A stretch of DNA of 64,000 nucleotides, taken from Gammaproteobacteria bacterium (GTDB lineage: Bacteria > Pseudomonadota > Gammaproteobacteria > Steroidobacterales > Steroidobacteraceae). The translations under genes and the position numbers were made by a program. The stretch spans positions 1 to 64,000 of the forward strand of contig DAHXNV010000006.1 of NCBI GenBank assembly GCA_027365225.1. Direction: 5' to 3'. Below the pieces are notes generated by a model. It saw only the letters and a list, made by a program, of their open reading frames with translations. It was not told where the DNA came from and made no database searches. Shown here in pieces: positions 1 to 8,953 of the stretch. The first letter of the stretch is position 1, and each line of letters starts with the position of its first letter.

Positions 1-136
1 GCGGCGGGAGCGTGGACACCCTGGTCAACATGAGGTCCTGGCACGGCCCGCGCATCCCCCTGGAACGCTCTGCGGGCCGACCGTCCAGGGTGCCTGCCGG
101 CCTGCGGTGGCAGCTGGTCGGGAAGGCAAAGGCGCG

Positions 137-1786
137 CTAGTGCTGGTGATCGGTCGAGTCGATGAATGCCACGATGTTGGCATGCAACTGCTTCAGCGCC
201 GGCACGTGCACGTAGATCATGTGACCGGACTTGTAGTAGTGGTACTGGATGTTCGCCTGCAGCTTGCGCTCCATGGGCAGGTGCCGCATCTCGTAGATGC
301 CCTCGTAGAAGGGCGTCGCGAGGTCGAAGTAGCCGCCGTTCAGCATCACCTTCAGATCCGGATCCTGCTTCATCGCGTTCGCGAGATCCGGCATCACGTT
401 GAGCGCCCGGGACAGCGCGTAGCCCACCCCGGGCTGTCTGTGCTCGAAGTTCCAGATCCGCCAGACCGGAATCTGCATCTTGTAACGCAGTCCCATGCCG
501 AAGTGCAGGACCTTGCGCGAGTAGTCGTTGAACGCCGCGGCATACGCGGAGCTGATCGCCGCGGACTGCGGATCGTATTGGGCGCGCTGCCCGAGCGGAT
601 TCAATGACGCACCGGCGAAGCGGGAGTCGAGCCGGCCGGTGGATTCATCGGTGCCGGCGAGCAGCTCGTGCTGGAACTCGCCCCCGGTGACACGGAGATT
701 CGCTTTTTCGATGTAGCCGACCGGTAGCCCCGTGTACTCGTGCAGTTTTGCCGCGATGGCATCGAAGTCCGAGGTGCGCAGCAGCGAGCCGGCGCGCAGC
801 GCCTGCGCATAGTCGGTCATCGCGAAGTGCTCGACTCGGGCGAGCAGCGGCCTCAATGGGGGCTGGCCGCCCGGCAACTTGTGGTGATACCACGCGGTGG
901 CGGTGAAAGACGGCAGCGAGAGCTCATAGGGCAGGTCGATCCCGGGATTGAAGCGCGCCATTCCGATTCCATTGGAATCGTCGAAGTTCAGGATTGCCGA
1001 GAGCAGGATCACGCCGTTGAAGTCGATATTGTGACGGGTCTCGAGGGCGTTGACGAGCATGGCCGAGCGCGGCGTGCCGTAGCTCTCGCCGAGGAGGTAC
1101 TTCGGGGAGTTCCAGCGGCCGTACTTGGACAGGAACTTCATGATGAACTGCGAGAACGCGTGCACGTCCGCGTCCGCACCATAGAAGTTCTTGGCCGGGT
1201 CGGGACCGCGCACCCGGCCGAATCCCGTTCCGGGGGCATCGACGAACACCAGGTCCGAGGCATCGAGCAGGCTGTACTCGTTGTTCACGAGCTTGTAGGG
1301 GGCTGGCGGGGTCTGCGTGTGATCGGCCGTGATCACGCGGCGGGGGCCGAAGGCGCCCATGTGCAGCCATACGCTCGCCGAGCCTGGGCCGCCATTGTAG
1401 AGGAAGGTGATCGGACGTTTGCTCGGTTTGGCCCCATTCTTGAAATAGGCCACGTAGAACATCGCGGCCTCGGACTGCACCCGCTTGGCCTTGCCGGGAT
1501 TCGGCTGTCCGAATCCGTACGCGCCCGTCGCGTCATTCCAGCCAGGGCCGTGCACGATGATCATGCCCGCCACGGCTCGGTAGTGGATGGTGTGGCCGTT
1601 CACCGTCACCGCACCTTTTGTGGTGCTCGCGTGGGTATGGAAATACGGGTTGTGCGTGCGACGCCAGGGCCGCTTTGCCGGCGACTTGGCGAGGGCGGTC
1701 GTGGCGGCGCCGACCGCCCCGAGCGCGATGGCCGCGAGCAGCGCGGCGCCACCGGTCAGGGCGCGGCCGTGCATCGTGTGACTCAT
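137..1786 (-). CDS. S10 family serine carboxypeptidase-like protein (distal paralog)
   Basis: A 549-residue secreted or periplasmic alpha/beta-hydrolase peptidase of the S10 (serine carboxypeptidase) family. The N-terminus has a hydrophobic segment (about residues 10-33) that looks like a signal peptide. The oxyanion-region motif NGGPGSAS lies near residue 130, the nucleophile motif GESYGT near 232, the likely catalytic Asp in NGGYFDLATPF near 483, and the His in SGHMIYV near 523, so the triad looks intact. A GGGAGG ribosome site precedes the ATG by 6 bases. The start overlaps the stop of the upstream paralog as ATGA, so the two are co-transcribed. The substrate cannot be read from sequence; bacterial S10 homologs are poorly characterised. 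Confidence 0.9.
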   Translation of the reverse strand: MSHTMHGRALTGGAALLAAIALGAVGAATTALAKSPAKRPWRRTHNPYFHTHASTTKGAVTVNGHTIHYRAVAGMIIVHGPGWNDATGAYGFGQPNPGKAKRVQSEAAMFYVAYFKNGAKPSKRPITFLYNGGPGSASVWLHMGAFGPRRVITADHTQTPPAPYKLVNNEYSLLDASDLVFVDAPGTGFGRVRGPDPAKNFYGADADVHAFSQFIMKFLSKYGRWNSPKYLLGESYGTPRSAMLVNALETRHNIDFNGVILLSAILNFDDSNGIGMARFNPGIDLPYELSLPSFTATAWYHHKLPGGQPPLRPLLARVEHFAMTDYAQALRAGSLLRTSDFDAIAAKLHEYTGLPVGYIEKANLRVTGGEFQHELLAGTDESTGRLDSRFAGASLNPLGQRAQYDPQSAAISSAYAAAFNDYSRKVLHFGMGLRYKMQIPVWRIWNFEHRQPGVGYALSRALNVMPDLANAMKQDPDLKVMLNGGYFDLATPFYEGIYEMRHLPMERKLQANIQYHYYKSGHMIYVHVPALKQLHANIVAFIDSTDHQH

Positions 1787-3402
1787 GATCTGCCTCCCAA
1801 GTTGTCGGTCTGGCGAATGAAGGCTACGACGTTGGCATGAAGCTTCTTCAGGTCCGCGACCCGCACGTAGATCATGTGTCCGGACTTGTAGTAGTGATAC
1901 TGAATGTTCTTGTCCAGGCTCCGCGGTATCTGCAGGTGATGCATCTCGTACCAGCCTTCATAGAACGGGGTGGCTAGATCGAAAAAGCCGCCGTTCAGCA
2001 TGATCTTCAGATCCGGATCGTATTTCATCGCGTAAGCGAGGTCGGGCATGACGTTGACGTCGATGGGCAGTTTCATGGAAGCATTCGGGGGGCGATGCTT
2101 CATCTGCCAGTCGGGTATGTTGATCTCCGGCAGGTACGTAAGATCGGTCTTGTAATGCAGGTCGGCGGTCACGTACGTATTGAACGCGGCAACGTATGCC
2201 GAGCTGATGGCGGCGGCCTGTGGATCGTACTGGGCATGCTCGTTGAGGGGATCTATCGATGGGCCGGCGAAGCGGGTGTCGAGCCGGCCAGTGGTCTCGT
2301 CGTGCGAGTTGAGCAACTCGTGCTCGAACATCAGACCGCTGACCTGCAGGTCGGCCTTCAACAGATAGGGGATCGGCAGAGCGGTGTACTGGTGCAGCCG
2401 CTCGGCGATCGAGCGCTCCTGCGCGCGCGGGAGGACGGCGCCTTGCGCGAGCGCATCGGCGTAGCGTCCCATCGCGAATCGCTCCACTTTCTTCAGGAAC
2501 GGCCGCAGGTGAGCGGGCTCCTCGGGCAGAACGTGGTGATACCATGCGGTGGCCGCCATGGACGGCAGCGCGATTTCGTAGGGCAGCTCGATGCCTGGAT
2601 TGTGCTGCGGGTCATCGGCGCTCAGGTCGAAGTTCAGAATCTGCGACTGCATGATCACGCCGTTGAAGTCGACATCGTCGTTGACCTCGAGGTCGTAGAT
2701 GAGCGCGGCCGACCGGGGTGTTCCGTAGCTTTCCCCGTAGAGGTACTTCGGCGAATTCCAGCGGTGGAAGCGCGAGAGGAACTGCATGATGAACGAGGCG
2801 AACGCGTCGGCGTCCTGATCGACTCCGTAGAACGCCTTGTCCTTTCCCTTGCCCTCGATCCGGCTGTAACCGGTGCCCGGGGCGTCGATGAACACCAAGT
2901 CAGAGGCGTCGAGCAGACTGTACTGATTGTTGACGAGGCGGTAGGGTGCCGGGGGCGTGTGCGTGTTGCTGTTGGTCACGACCCGCACGGGACCGTAGGC
3001 GCCCATGTGCAGCCATACGCTCGAGGAGCCCGGTCCGCCGTTGTAGAGGAACGTGATCGGCCGGTCCTGAGCGGGCACGCCACGCTGGAAATACGCGACG
3101 TAGAACATCGAGGCGACTGGCGGACCGTCGGGCATGCCGAGCGCATGCTTGCCCGTGGCCGGTGTCGCCGCGTCGTCCCAGTTCGCCGGATGTACGATGA
3201 GCGTTCCGGCCACCGCCTCGTAGGCGATCTTGCGCCCGTTGACCGTGACCGTACCGAAGCTCTTCACCGCACGGGGCGTGAACAAACTCGAGGCCGACGC
3301 TGCGGCGGGCCGGGCCTGGTGGCCGGCGGCGAAGGCAGGCGTGAGACACGCCGCGCAGGCAGCGAGCGAGGCAATCGCCACTACGGGGATGACAGGCTTC
3401 AT
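1783..3402 (-). CDS. S10 family serine carboxypeptidase-like protein (proximal paralog)
   Basis: A 539-residue S10 peptidase and first gene of the two-gene operon. It shares long blocks with its downstream neighbour and is therefore probably a tandem duplicate. An N-terminal signal peptide (about residues 1-25, ending in AFA) points to export. Motifs: NGGPGSSS near residue 121, GESYGT (nucleophile Ser) near 222, NGGFFDLATPF (Asp) near 472 and SGHMIYV (His) near 507. A strong GGAGGAG ribosome site sits 7 bases before the ATG. The two copies differ mostly in the N-terminal linker and in the cap region, which may mean different substrates (inference). Confidence 0.9.
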   Translation of the reverse strand: MKPVIPVVAIASLAACAACLTPAFAAGHQARPAAASASSLFTPRAVKSFGTVTVNGRKIAYEAVAGTLIVHPANWDDAATPATGKHALGMPDGPPVASMFYVAYFQRGVPAQDRPITFLYNGGPGSSSVWLHMGAYGPVRVVTNSNTHTPPAPYRLVNNQYSLLDASDLVFIDAPGTGYSRIEGKGKDKAFYGVDQDADAFASFIMQFLSRFHRWNSPKYLYGESYGTPRSAALIYDLEVNDDVDFNGVIMQSQILNFDLSADDPQHNPGIELPYEIALPSMAATAWYHHVLPEEPAHLRPFLKKVERFAMGRYADALAQGAVLPRAQERSIAERLHQYTALPIPYLLKADLQVSGLMFEHELLNSHDETTGRLDTRFAGPSIDPLNEHAQYDPQAAAISSAYVAAFNTYVTADLHYKTDLTYLPEINIPDWQMKHRPPNASMKLPIDVNVMPDLAYAMKYDPDLKIMLNGGFFDLATPFYEGWYEMHHLQIPRSLDKNIQYHYYKSGHMIYVRVADLKKLHANVVAFIRQTDNLGGRS

Positions 3403-3636
3403 GCGGATGCTCCTCCGGCGCGCGGGCCCGATCTTGGTGGACTGGATTCACGGGAGCCCGAAGCGGGCATGATGCCGTATCGCCCCTCGAGAGGGGATGG
3501 CGGTCGCCGGTTGGCCCGCCGGATTTGCGGCGAACTCACCTGCAAGCGCGACGAAGCGAGCCGGCACGGGGGGCGGCCGGGTTGGCGTGCTCAGCGCCGG
3601 CTTGCTCCCCACAGCAGGCGGCGCTAGCGTAGCACG

Positions 3637-3831
3637 GTGGTGAAGCTGCTCCTCTGGCTGATTCTCCTCGTGCTGTGCTGGCCGCTGGCGGTGCTGGCGC
3701 TGCTCGCGTGGCCGATCCTGTGGTTGCTGTTGCTGCCGCTGCGATTGCTCGGGATAGCCGTGGATGGTGTATTTCAGCTGCTGCGGGCCGTCGTACTGTT
3801 GCCGGCGCGAGTACTGAGCGGGCGGCTGTAA
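3637..3831 (+). CDS. small hydrophobic membrane protein
   Basis: A 64-residue protein with a GTG start, made almost wholly of Leu, Val, Ala and Trp with a few Arg. It can form two membrane segments (about residues 3-22 and 24-42) followed by a hydrophobic but Arg-containing tail. The pattern (MVKLLLWLILLVLCWPL start, repeated LLLLPLR and LLPAR motifs) resembles small uncharacterised membrane proteins I associate with Xanthomonadales, but no function is known to me. It stands alone between the S10 peptidase operon (divergent) and the hydrolase gene downstream. A second GTG codon directly follows the first, so the start could be one codon later. Confidence 0.55.
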   Translation: MVKLLLWLILLVLCWPLAVLALLAWPILWLLLLPLRLLGIAVDGVFQLLRAVVLLPARVLSGRL

Positions 3832-3873
3832 GGTGGCGGATTCTGCCGCGCGCGCGTGTTACGCTGTGCCGTC

Positions 3874-4569
3874 ATGGAATACGTCCTCACTCCGCCGCGC
3901 ATAACGAGCGCGCCAGTCGCCGGCACTGCCCGGCGCTTCCCCGTGCATCGCATCTATTGCGTGGGCTCGAACTATCAGGCCCATGCCCAGGAGATGGGCC
4001 GTACCGGCGGCGAGCCGCCGGTGTTCTTCATGAAGCCGGCGGACGCGTTGCTGCCGGTCGAGTCCGGCGAGGTGGGGCGGCTGCCCTATCCGAGCCTGAC
4101 CCATGACTTTCATCACGAGGTGGAACTGGTCGTGGCGATCGGCGAAGGCGGATGCGACATCCCGCCCGCCGAGGCGCACCGGCACGTGTACGGCTATGCC
4201 GTCGGTCTCGACATGACCCGGCGCGATCTACAGGCCCAGATGAAAAAGCGCGCGGGACCGTGGTGCATCGGCAAGGGGTTCGAGTATGCCGCGCCGATTG
4301 GACCGGTCACCGGGCATGCGCAGGCCGCGCAGATCGGCGCGGCGGTGATCGCGCTGAACGTCAACGGCGTCGAGCGCCAGCGCGGCGCGATAGCGGAGAT
4401 GATCTGGAGCGTGCCGCAGATCATCGCGCAGCTGTCGGCCGCCTGGACGCTTGCGCCCGGTGATCTGGTGTTCACCGGCACGCCGGCCGGGGTCGCCGCC
4501 GTCGAGCGGGGCGATCTGCTCGAGGCCAGCGTCACGGGTCTCGAGCCATTGCGGGTGCGGGTCGCCTGA
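3874..4569 (+). CDS. fumarylacetoacetate hydrolase family protein (fumarylpyruvate hydrolase-like)
   Basis: A 231-residue protein of the FAH family, metal-dependent enzymes that cleave or decarboxylate C-C bonds of 2-oxo acids. It lacks the long N-terminal domain of true fumarylacetoacetase. The N-terminal signature RIYCVGSNYQAH followed by EPPVFFMKPADAL resembles fumarylpyruvate hydrolases of the gentisate pathway (NagK type). Visible family landmarks: acidic metal ligands in HHEVELVVAIGEGG (about residue 81), DMTRRDLQ (about 111), GKGFEYAAPIGP (about 134) and GDLVFTGTPAGV (about 200). The ATG at 3874 is chosen over an in-frame GTG at 3856. No gentisate genes are nearby, so the substrate is uncertain. 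It converges with the thiolase gene. Confidence 0.85.
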   Translation: MEYVLTPPRITSAPVAGTARRFPVHRIYCVGSNYQAHAQEMGRTGGEPPVFFMKPADALLPVESGEVGRLPYPSLTHDFHHEVELVVAIGEGGCDIPPAEAHRHVYGYAVGLDMTRRDLQAQMKKRAGPWCIGKGFEYAAPIGPVTGHAQAAQIGAAVIALNVNGVERQRGAIAEMIWSVPQIIAQLSAAWTLAPGDLVFTGTPAGVAAVERGDLLEASVTGLEPLRVRVA

Positions 4570-4597
4570 GGCGCCCCCGCAACAGGCGGCGTGTGTG

Positions 4598-5812
4598 TCA
4601 AAGGCGCTCGATCAGCAGCGCGATGCCCTGACCGACGCCGATGCACATGGTGCATAGCGCACGCCGCCCGCCTGCGGCTTCGAGTTGATTCAGCGCCGTG
4701 GCGATGAGCCGCGCTCCGCTCGCCCCGAGGGGGTGGCCGATCGCGATCGCGCCCCCATTGGGGTTCACGTGCCCGGCATCATCGGGCAGGCCGAGCTCGC
4801 GCAGGACCGACAGCGACTGCGCGGCGAACGCCTCGTTGAGTTCGATCAAATCGATCTTGGCGAGCGATGTTCCGGTACGCTGCAGCAGCTTGCGCGTCGC
4901 CGGCACCGGTCCGATGCCCATGATGCGCGGCGGCACGCCGGCCACGGCGCTGCCGATCACCCGGGCGCGGGGCGCGAGGCCAAAGCGCCGCGCCGCCGCT
5001 TCGCTCGCCAGCAACACCGCGGCGGCGCCATCGTTGATGCCCGAGGAGTTGCCGGCGGTCACCGCGCCCTCGGGTCGTACGATGCCTTTGAGACGGGCGA
5101 GCGCCTCCAGGGTGGTCTCAGGTCGTGGGTGCTCGTCCTGCCGGATCTGCTGGGCGGGATGCTTGGGATGAGTCACAGTGACCGGGACGATTTCGCGCTC
5201 GAAGAACCCGTCCGCATGGGCGCGCGCATAGCGTTGCTGGCTGCGAAGCGCGAAAGCGTCCTGGTCGGCTCGGGAAATTCCGCGCTCGGCGACGAGATTC
5301 TCCGCCGTCTCGGCCATGGAGTCGATGCCGAAGCGGCTGCGGATGACGGGGTTGACGAATCGCCACCCGAGTGTGGTGTCTTCGAGCCTCGTGCCGCGCT
5401 CGAACGCCGTGTTGGCTTTGCCGAGGACGTAGGGAGCGCGCGTCATGCTCTCTATTCCGCCGGCGATCATCAAATGCGCCTCGCCGGCCGCGATGGCGCG
5501 GGCCGCGATGGCGATGGCATCGAGGCTCGAGCCGCACAGCCGGTTCACGGTGGAGGCGGGCACACTCTCGGGTAGCCCCGCCAGTAGGACCGCCATGCGC
5601 GCCACGTTGCGATTGTCCTCGCCGGCCTGATTGGCGCAGCCGAGGTAGACGTCGTCGAGGCTGGCCCAGTCGACCCGGGGGTGCCGCTCGAGCAGGGCGC
5701 GTATCGGCACGGCCGCGAGGTCGTCCGTGCGGACACCTCCGAGCGAGCCCCCGTAGCGGCCGAATGGTGTCCGCAGAGCATCACAGATGAGAACCGGACT
5801 GAGGTCTACCAT
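4598..5812 (-). CDS. pcaF: 3-oxoadipyl-CoA thiolase-like acetyl-CoA C-acyltransferase
   Basis: A 404-residue thiolase. The nucleophilic Cys lies in [10 protein letters not shown] (about residue 90), the catalytic His in [14 protein letters not shown] (about 355) and the second Cys in [10 protein letters not shown] (about 387). The stretch [17 protein letters not shown] is characteristic of PcaF/PaaJ-type 3-oxoadipyl-CoA thiolases, which release succinyl-CoA and acetyl-CoA at the end of the beta-ketoadipate and phenylacetate routes. Since paaABCDEGZ lies 31 kb away without its own thiolase, this gene could provide the PaaJ step (inference). It is divergent from acuI, and a perfect palindrome covers its start codon, which suggests direct repression. 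Confidence 0.85.
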   Translation of the reverse strand: MVDLSPVLICDALRTPFGRYGGSLGGVRTDDLAAVPIRALLERHPRVDWASLDDVYLGCANQAGEDNRNVARMAVLLAGLPESVPASTVNRLCGSSLDAIAIAARAIAAGEAHLMIAGGIESMTRAPYVLGKANTAFERGTRLEDTTLGWRFVNPVIRSRFGIDSMAETAENLVAERGISRADQDAFALRSQQRYARAHADGFFEREIVPVTVTHPKHPAQQIRQDEHPRPETTLEALARLKGIVRPEGAVTAGNSSGINDGAAAVLLASEAAARRFGLAPRARVIGSAVAGVPPRIMGIGPVPATRKLLQRTGTSLAKIDLIELNEAFAAQSLSVLRELGLPDDAGHVNPNGGAIAIGHPLGASGARLIATALNQLEAAGGRRALCTMCIGVGQGIALLIERL

Positions 5813-5823
5813 ACAAGTGTATG
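5810..5823. promoter_or_regulatory. palindrome overlapping the thiolase start codon
   Basis: The sequence CATACA-AG-TGTATG is a perfect 6-bp inverted repeat with a 2-bp centre. Its left arm begins with the complement of the thiolase ATG. A dyad at this place in an AT-rich divergent spacer looks like the operator of a dimeric repressor. The regulator is unknown and no regulator gene is adjacent. Confidence 0.5.
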
Positions 5824-5839
5824 AAAAATATGGTCATTA

Positions 5840-5852
5840 CACTAGGCTAGTG
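5840..5852. promoter_or_regulatory. second palindrome in the thiolase/acuI divergent spacer
   Basis: CACTAG-G-CTAGTG is a perfect 6-bp inverted repeat with one central base, 16 bases from the palindrome over the thiolase start. The two dyads differ in sequence, so they may bind different proteins, or this one may be chance. The whole spacer (5813-5956) is markedly AT-richer than its surroundings, as expected for a region with two promoters. Confidence 0.35.
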
Positions 5853-5956
5853 ATTCGTAATTATCCAGTTTCCTGGATCCGGAACTCAGGTGTTCCGGCG
5901 CCGCGCCCGCGGTGAGGCCGATACAATAGAACGATTCGCCCGCCAGCGCCGCCGTC

Positions 5957-6961
5957 ATGACCTCTTTCAAGGCCTTACGCGTTCATCAGACCCCGAAGGG
6001 GCCGACCGCATGCGTCGAATCGGTGCGCCTCGAGGACCTGACGCCGGGCGAGGTTCTCGTGCGTGTCGCTTATTCGGGACTCAACTATAAGGACGCCCTG
6101 GCGGTGACCGGCCGGGGCGCAATCCTGCGCGCGTACCCACGGGTCGCGGGCATCGATTTGTCCGGAGTGGTCGAGCACAGCAGCGATGTGACCTTCAAGC
6201 CGGGAGATCGGGTGTTGGCGACCGGCGCCGGGCTGGGAGAGTGGCTGGACGGAGGATTCGCCGAATATGCGCGCGTGCCCGCCGAGGCCCTCGTACCGCT
6301 GCCGCCGGGACTGAGCCTCCTTGAGGCGATGGCCCTTGGAACCGCCGGCTTCACGGCGGCGCTGGCGCTGCGGCGCATGCTCGAGAACCACCAGCATCCC
6401 GGGCAGGGTGCCATCGCGGTAACCGGTGCCACCGGCGGCGTCGGTGGGATCGCGCTGGCGCTGCTGAAGCGCGCGGGCTTTACCGCCGCGGCGATCACCG
6501 GCAAGCCGCAGGCCGCCGCATTTTTGCGCGCGCTCGGCGCCGATGAGGTGATTGAGCGGGCGCGGCTCGATCTGGGCCGCAAGCCGCTCGAGACGGCCGT
6601 CTGGGGCGGGGCGCTCGACAACCTCGGCGGGGAGGTCCTCTCGTACCTGACACGCACGGTCAAGCCATGGGGCAACATCGCCTGCATCGGGCTCGCGCAC
6701 TCCCCGGCGCTCTCCGGCACGGTCATGCCGCTGATCCTGCGCGGCGTCAGCCTGTTGGGAATCCACTCGGTGCAGGTGCCGCGCGCCTGGCGTCTGGCGG
6801 TATGGGGGCAGCTCGCCGGGCCATGGCGGCCCGCCGCGATCGAGCAGCGAATCGTCCGCGCGGTGATCGGGCTCGAGTCCGTGCCCGATGCGGCGCAGAC
6901 GCTGATCGCGGGGCAAGCAACCGGCCGCTTCGTGGTGCGCCTGCGGGGCGCGGAGTGTTGA
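5957..6961 (+). CDS. acuI: YhdH/AcuI-family NADPH acrylyl-CoA reductase / quinone oxidoreductase
   Basis: A 334-residue zinc-less medium-chain dehydrogenase/reductase. GLNYKDALAVTGRG (about residues 41-54) and AGIDLSGVVE near 65 are typical of the YhdH/YhfP/AcuI subgroup. The NADP-binding Rossmann motif VTGATGGVGG lies near 155-164. AcuI reduces acryloyl-CoA to propionyl-CoA and detoxifies that reactive electrophile. A role in clearing reactive enoyl-CoA would fit the acyl-CoA catabolism encoded in this window (inference). It is transcribed divergently from the 3-oxoadipyl-CoA-type thiolase across a 144-bp spacer. Confidence 0.85.
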   Translation: MTSFKALRVHQTPKGPTACVESVRLEDLTPGEVLVRVAYSGLNYKDALAVTGRGAILRAYPRVAGIDLSGVVEHSSDVTFKPGDRVLATGAGLGEWLDGGFAEYARVPAEALVPLPPGLSLLEAMALGTAGFTAALALRRMLENHQHPGQGAIAVTGATGGVGGIALALLKRAGFTAAAITGKPQAAAFLRALGADEVIERARLDLGRKPLETAVWGGALDNLGGEVLSYLTRTVKPWGNIACIGLAHSPALSGTVMPLILRGVSLLGIHSVQVPRAWRLAVWGQLAGPWRPAAIEQRIVRAVIGLESVPDAAQTLIAGQATGRFVVRLRGAEC

Positions 6962-7266
6962 GCGCGCTGCGCCAGGGCACCGAGGGGTCCGCAGCGGCAG
7001 CATGCCCCTGAAGCGCGGGCAGGGCATCGGGGTCGAGGTGGCCGAGCGCCACTGCTGACCCTGCGGGTGGCCGGCTCGCGCCGGCCTGTGCCGGCCGGTA
7101 TGCTTGCGCCCGCGGCGGCGATGCGCCGCGGGCGGCAATGAGAGCAGGCGGAGCAGATGAGCGGTACGTTGGCAGGGGCAACCGCGTGGCGGCGCGGCGG
7201 GCGCGGTGATTTCGCGGCGGCGGTGGCTGGATCGCCGGCCATTGCGCTTGGCTGAGACCGCACCCG
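6962..7266. other. non-coding spacer between acuI and murJ
   Basis: About 305 bases with no convincing gene. It holds a run of GCCGGC-type palindromes (about 7068-7096) and the GC hairpin listed at 7108-7133. An ATG at 7157 would give only a 32-codon peptide with no recognisable features, which I do not call. Confidence 0.6.
7108..7133 (+). terminator. GC-rich stem-loop between acuI and murJ
   Basis: A perfect 10-bp stem (GCCCGCGGCG pairing with CGCCGCGGGC) with a 6-base loop. No T-run follows, so it may be a Rho-dependent or hairpin-only end for acuI, or an mRNA-stabilising structure ahead of murJ. It lies 147 bases past the acuI stop. Confidence 0.4.
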
Positions 7267-8886
7267 ATGCCATCCTCTGAACCGTCGGCGCCCGCGAGCG
7301 CGCCGGGTGAGAAGCTCAATACCCGCGGCGCCATCCTGATAGCCATCGCGGTGCTGTGCAGCCGGGTGCTCGGCTTGGTGCGCCTGATCGTATTCGGCGC
7401 GCTGTTTGGCGGCGGACGGCTCATGGATGCGTACATCACCGCCTTTCGCATTCCCAACCTGCTGCGCGATCTGGTGGGCGAAGGAGCGCTCTCGACCGCT
7501 TTCGTCACCACCTTCAGCAAGACACTGCTGCGCGAAGGCGAGCAGTCCGCCTGGCAGCTCGCCAACAAGGTGCTCACGCTGGCGGTCATCGGCATCAGCG
7601 CGCTGGTGTTGCTCGGCATTGCGCTCGCGCCGTGGTTGGTGGCGATGCTTGGCTGGGGGTTCAGTCCGGCCAAGGCGGCGCTGACCGTGGAGCTGGCGCG
7701 GATCATGTATCCGTTCATCCTGATCGTGTCGCTCGCGGCGCTGGTCATGGGCATGCTGAACGCGCGCAACGTATTCGGCCTACCGGCGCTGGCGTCGTCC
7801 TTCTTCAATCTCGGCACGATCATCGCCGGGGCGGGTCTGGGCTGGTGGCTCGATCCGCACTTCGGTCCCAAGGCTACCGTGGGGCTCGCGATCGGCACCC
7901 TCATCGGCGGGCTGCTGCAACTGGGGGTGCAGATTCCGCGGCTGCGGCGGTTCGGCTACCGGTTCCGCCCGGATTTCCGCTGGCGGGATTCGAGGGTCAA
8001 GGCCATCCTGTTGATCATGGGCCCGTCACTGATCGCCGCGAGTTCGGTGCAGGTCAATGTCGTGGTGAACTCGGGGTTCGCATCGCTGCTCGGCAACGGA
8101 CCGATCACTTGGTTGCAGTACGCCTTTCGACTGATGCAGTTCCCCCTCGGGATGTTTGGCGTCGCCTTCGGCACGGTCGCCCTGCCCATGCTCGCGCGGA
8201 TGGCCGCGGCCGGCAATCACGAGGGGTTTCGCACCGAACTTGCCCGTGGTCTGCGCCTGGTGCTGCTGTTGACCGTGCCGGCGGCGATCGGTCTGATCAT
8301 GCTCGCCGGCCCGATCGTCTCGGTTCTTTATCAACACGGGCGCTTCAGCGCGCACGATGTGCTCGAGACGGCCAGCGCGCTGCGCATGTACGCCATCGGG
8401 CTGTGCGCCTATGCGGCGCTGAAGGTGCTCGTCAATGCCTTCTACGCCATCGACCGGCGCAAGACCCCGATGATGGTGAGTCTGTGCGCGATGGGGCTCA
8501 ACGTGCTGCTGTGCTGGCTGACGACTTTGCGGCTACACTGGGGCCCGCAGGGCCTGGCATTCTCGACCGCGTGCGTGGCCACCGTGAATTTCGTGGTGCT
8601 GTATGCTCTGATGCGCCGGCACCTCGGCCGGTTCGAATCGCGCGCGATGCTGACGCTGCTGGCGAGGCTGGGCGTCGCCTGTGCAGTACTCGCGCTGATC
8701 TGCTGGGGCGGATCGAGCACGCTGCTCGCCAATTGGCCGGGCGAGGCCTTCTGGCCGAAACTCGGCGGGTTGCTGCTGGTCATCGTAACGAGTATCGGCG
8801 CGTTTTTTGCTTGTGCGATGCTGCTCGGCATTGAGGAGATGCACGACATCGCGCAAGTGGTCAAACGTAAGCTGCGTGTCGCGTGA
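7267..8886 (+). CDS. murJ: lipid II flippase MurJ
   Basis: A 539-residue polytopic inner-membrane protein of the MOP exporter superfamily (MurJ/MviN), which moves lipid II across the membrane for peptidoglycan synthesis. The N-terminal block with SRVLGLVRLIVFGALFGGG and then MDAYITAFRIPNLLRDLVGEGA is the classic MurJ signature. It carries conserved Arg residues of the central cavity and the segment AFVTTFSK. About 14 membrane segments are expected and the length fits. No strong ribosome site precedes the ATG. In many gammaproteobacteria murJ sits beside rpsT and ribF-ileS; neither is here. Confidence 0.96.
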   Translation: MPSSEPSAPASAPGEKLNTRGAILIAIAVLCSRVLGLVRLIVFGALFGGGRLMDAYITAFRIPNLLRDLVGEGALSTAFVTTFSKTLLREGEQSAWQLANKVLTLAVIGISALVLLGIALAPWLVAMLGWGFSPAKAALTVELARIMYPFILIVSLAALVMGMLNARNVFGLPALASSFFNLGTIIAGAGLGWWLDPHFGPKATVGLAIGTLIGGLLQLGVQIPRLRRFGYRFRPDFRWRDSRVKAILLIMGPSLIAASSVQVNVVVNSGFASLLGNGPITWLQYAFRLMQFPLGMFGVAFGTVALPMLARMAAAGNHEGFRTELARGLRLVLLLTVPAAIGLIMLAGPIVSVLYQHGRFSAHDVLETASALRMYAIGLCAYAALKVLVNAFYAIDRRKTPMMVSLCAMGLNVLLCWLTTLRLHWGPQGLAFSTACVATVNFVVLYALMRRHLGRFESRAMLTLLARLGVACAVLALICWGGSSTLLANWPGEAFWPKLGGLLLVIVTSIGAFFACAMLLGIEEMHDIAQVVKRKLRVA

Positions 8887-8922
8887 GCGCTCGGGGTGAA
8901 CTCGGCACGCGCGGTGGGATCG

Positions 8923-8938
8923 GGCGCCATGCGGCGCC
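8923..8938 (+). terminator. short GC stem-loop after murJ
   Basis: GGCGCC-ATGC-GGCGCC, a 6-bp stem with a 4-base loop. It lies 37 bases past the murJ stop and just before the ribosome site (AAGGAG) of the beta-barrel gene. With no T-run and such a short stem, it may instead affect translation of the downstream gene. Confidence 0.3.
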
Positions 8939-8953
8939 GTAAGGAGCTAACAC

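Noticed and set aside
7141-7260. A short peptide gene (32 codons from the ATG at 7157) before murJ.
   Set aside because: No features beyond Ala/Gly/Arg bias and no conserved pattern that I can recognise.
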